This document shows, in pieces, positions 31,723 to 34,139 of a DNA stretch of 34,139 nt. The notes under the pieces are model-generated. The model was not told the origin of the DNA. It made no database searches and was given only the letters and a program-made list of their open reading frames with translations. Source of the DNA: Dinochytrium kinnereticum (taxonomy: Eukaryota; Chytridiomycota; Chytridiomycetes; Chytridiales; Chytridiaceae); the NCBI GenBank assembly GCA_027604005.1, contig JADGJT010000261.1, forward strand, positions 1 through 34,139, given 5' to 3'. Position numbers and translations under genes: made by a program. The number at the start of each line of letters is the position of its first letter. The stretch's first letter is position 1.

Positions 31723-33439
31723 ATGGCTGATATTGTCCAACCACCCCCCCCTCCCCCGGTAGTCCTTCTTACCGCGGCCACCGTGTCCCTCGGTGGCCAA
31801 CCCCTCCATCTTGCCTTGGCGGCCACGCTGCGGGCCTTCTGCCTGCTCCTGAAGCTGTCCGCGTCCGGGAAGAAGGCCGTCCTTACCGCCCGCCTCCTCG
31901 CCCACCTGGAGACCCTTCCTCGCCCTCCGGTGGGCGCAAATGGTTTGTTCGATTTTCCCCTCCCGGAGGACGAGGACGACGAGGAACCCCTTGCCGATGA
32001 CGCGGCCCTGGCCGCCGCGGCCGCTGGAGACGCTCCCGACGCTCCCGACCCCGTCCTCGACGCCCCGGCCCCGGCCCCCGCCCCCGTGGAACCCGGGGCC
32101 GTTCCTGCTCCAGCTCCTGGCCTTTCCCCCGCCGTCTTTGAGGCCACGGCCTTGGCTTGGCGGCGGTACTTCCGCCAGATGGGCTGGCTCCCCGCCGTCG
32201 GGGACGAGCGCCCCGTCCCCGGGTCTCCCCCGTCGCTCCCGAAGGCGATGTCCACGCCTGGCTGTCCTCTTTTAACCGCTTAGACTTCACCCCCGCCGCG
32301 GACCCGAAGGACACGGACGCAGCCGCCCATCGCCCCGCTCCCCGCCGTAAGTCCAAGCGTCCCGCGGTTTCGTCGGACGACGACCAGGACGACGACGACG
32401 TGGACGATGATGTCCATCCCGATACGGGGGGCGCACGCGACGACATCGAATATTTCGACATCGGCCAGGAATACAATATCTCCGTAAGTCTTTACATCCT
32501 GTTTTTCTTGTTTCTTTTTGTCTGCTGTTGGTTTCTTTGCTTTCGTTGTTTCTTCCTTCGACGACCCTCCGGGGCTCTGCGTCTTTTGCCTTCCGAGGCC
32601 ATGGCCCCCCGGGGCCTAAGGTTCAGGCTGCTTCCCGCTCCGCATCCCTCCCCGGGAACCGGCTGCGTTTTTTCCCTAGACCTGTCTGGGGCCCCCGATC
32701 AGCCTTACACCTACCCCCCCCCGTCTTGCCCTGGCACTGACATCCTTCCTACCTCCCTCCGCAGGCGGTCTCTCATCCCCTCTACCCCGTCAAACAGTAC
32801 ATCCACGAGGTGCGCTGTTTGCTGGAGGAGCTGGGGCGCCCCGACTCCGCGGGCGCTGCCCACAAGCTTTCGGACGTTCCGGCGGCCCTTCAGCTAACCC
32901 GCTCCATGATCCAGCAGCTGAACCGCCTTGATGACGATCTGCCCCACGATTTTTCGGACCGCACGTATCGGCGATCATGGTCGAAACTCGAGGCCTTCCT
33001 GTCCACTCCGGCTGCAGCGACTCTAGACCGCACAGCTCTCCTCCGTTTCCTCCGGGACGCGTTCACCCCCCCAGCGGCGTCCTCTGGCTTCCCCTCCGAC
33101 CAACGTCGCATGGAGCGCCTGGCCGATCGAGCCGCCGCGGCCGCCGATAAACGCCGCCGCATCGTCTTTCGCGCCACTTCGGCTCTGGCACGAGGTTCCC
33201 CGACATCCTCCGCGCTCCCGAGCTCTGGTTCGTCGGCGCCCCCGGGTGCGACAACCCTCCGCCCTCCTCGCTCCTCGACTCGCCCCGCCGCCCCACGGCC
33301 GACCCGCCCTCGCCAACCGTGCGGCCACTGCGCCCATCCCTCCCCGGCGTCCTCGCATACCGCGGCTCTGTGCCGGTCAGTTTGTTCTTTACCCTCCTGC
33401 ACTAAATCTCAGTGCTCAGCTGCTCGCGCGCGCACGGTA
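31723..33439 (+). pseudogene. Gag-like ORF of the retroelement, with apparent introns and a frame change
   Basis: Starts MADIVQPPPPPPVV at 31723. This frame runs to 32283, but near 32200-32250 the sensible reading appears to move to another frame (GDVHAWLSSFNRLDFTPAAD) that continues through an acidic Asp-rich stretch to EYNIS. An intron-like segment with clear GTAAGT donor and CCGCAG acceptor (32484-32765) joins EYNIS to AVSHPLYPVKQYIHEVRCLL. The last part ends with a possible zinc knuckle-like cluster: CGHC, a later His, then three more Cys, near 33320-33415. Frame damage suggests an inactive copy, although an unrecognised splice could also explain it. Confidence 0.45.
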
Positions 33440-33559
33440 TGAATACCCTTCCTCCTTGGATGGTGTTGGCTCAGGATGCTAAACAATAAACGTTATTTTT
33501 ATCACTCTTTCTTTCCCTTTCTTTCTCTCCTTTCCACCTCACGGCCCTTCGCTTCCCAG

Positions 33560-34139
33560 AGGGAGCCCGCTACTCTCGGCGCCCCGCCGTCCACCCCTAC
33601 GCGGGTTAAGTCTTGGTGTGTTCTGTCAGGCCTTCCCGTCCCTCCCCCGGACTTCGTAGCCCTTGAGGCCCAGCTGGATGCCCTTCTGTCCGGGGCCGCG
33701 CATGCCGATCCGTCTACTATTCCCATTCCCAATTCCGCCAACTTTGTCGCGGGTGGCGTGACCGCCGATCGCCTCGATTTCTGGCGCCGCATCGCTAAGG
33801 CTTCCACCCCCGCAGTCGAAGCCACCATCCTTCGTTGGGTGGAGCACGGCGTCACCCTCGACGAGTTCGTCGCCCCGTTTGAGGGTACCTTCCGGGGCCG
33901 CGCCTTGGCTTCCCCACGCCCCTTACGCCGAGTCTTCTCCAACTACCCCCTTTCCGCCGAACATCAGGCTTTTGTCCGGCAAGAAATACAGTCGGAAATT
34001 GCGTCTGGCGCCGTATCCCCGTTTGCCCCGTCCAGGGCGCCGACCCCACCATCTCCTCCCACACTCCAAAACGTAGAACTTTGTAAGGACCTGTTGTCGC
34101 CATCAACACTACCACCCGAAGAACCATCCACCCTTCATG
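33560..34139 (+). pseudogene. Probable start of the reverse-transcriptase ORF, partial
   Basis: After an intron-like gap (33437-33559, GTATGA..CCCAG) an open frame begins REPATLGAPPSTPTRVKSWC. It continues with FWRRIAKASTPAVEATILRW, EHGVTLDEFVAPFEGTF and the EIQSEIASGAV lead-in. From about 34010 this frame gives low-quality sequence. A neighbouring frame reads PVVAINTTTRRT, which looks more like an RT start but carries a stop. A frameshift is therefore likely. The window ends before the catalytic motifs. Confidence 0.4.

Larger units (their letters stand above)
31600..34139 (+). mobile_element. 5' part of a retroelement (gag-like region and start of a probable RT region), truncated by the window edge
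   Basis: A GC-rich block, with strongly C-biased codons unlike all neighbouring genes, runs to the right edge. It holds a gag-like polyprotein, then without an aspartic-protease motif (no DTG/DSG) a region resembling the lead-in of a reverse transcriptase: AEHQAFVRQEIQSEIASGAV, near 33957-34013. Gag followed directly by RT without a protease is typical of DIRS/Ngaro tyrosine-recombinase retroelements, but a degenerate Gypsy or LINE-type element cannot be excluded. The right part is not in the window. Confidence 0.5.

Noticed and set aside
1..34139. CRISPR arrays, bacterial operons or phage genes
   Set aside because: No regularly spaced repeats were seen. Intron-bearing genes and eukaryotic promoters show this is fungal nuclear DNA.

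Overview
The window looks like nuclear DNA of a filamentous basidiomycete, probably an agaricomycete. This is an inference. Genes are dense and carry several short introns (mostly 59-120 nt, GT..AG). TATA boxes sit 60-120 nt before many start codons. The gene set (an expanded M43 secreted metalloprotease family, Atg22, a BT1-type transporter, a GPI-tailed carboxylesterase) fits a wood- or litter-associated fungus. No species can be named from the sequence alone.

Layout. (1) 0.3-5.6 kb: two tandem, same-strand BT1/folate-biopterin-transporter-like genes. The first (331-1977) is intact. The second (3874-5503) keeps its reading frame but carries two in-frame TAG codons. (2) 6.1-8.65 kb: a five-exon Atg22-type vacuolar permease with a long disordered N-terminus. 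(3) 9.7-19.6 kb: six tandem, same-strand M43 (pappalysin/cytophagalysin-type) secreted zinc metalloproteases. All have an intact HExxHxxGxxH site, one intron at the same place, a TATA box and shared UTR motifs. (4) 20.2-22.5 kb: a divergent pair. On the minus strand is a seventh, distant M43 protease with an extra six-cysteine N-terminal module. On the plus strand is a secreted protein with the same module that ends where the catalytic domain should begin. (5) 23.5-26.1 kb: an unrecognised Ser/Thr-rich membrane protein. (6) 26.1-29.2 kb: a gene-poor stretch with a decayed tandem repeat. (7) 29.3-31.3 kb: a secreted, probably GPI-anchored type-B carboxylesterase. (8) 31.6 kb to the right edge: the GC-rich 5' part of a retroelement (gag-like ORF with apparent introns, then the start of a probable reverse-transcriptase ORF), apparently frame-damaged.

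The main biological theme is a locus for extracellular protein degradation. The six protease genes probably arose by serial tandem duplication and look co-regulated. Every one has ACCTCAT in its 5' leader and a (GA)CCTCAT-like element ahead of AATAAA in its 3' UTR. The 3' element also occurs behind both BT1 genes. The most novel-looking items are that shared UTR element, the six-cysteine module found both fused to a protease and without one, and the doubly amber-interrupted transporter whose frame is otherwise perfectly kept. All exon boundaries were inferred by eye from splice consensus and paralogue comparison.
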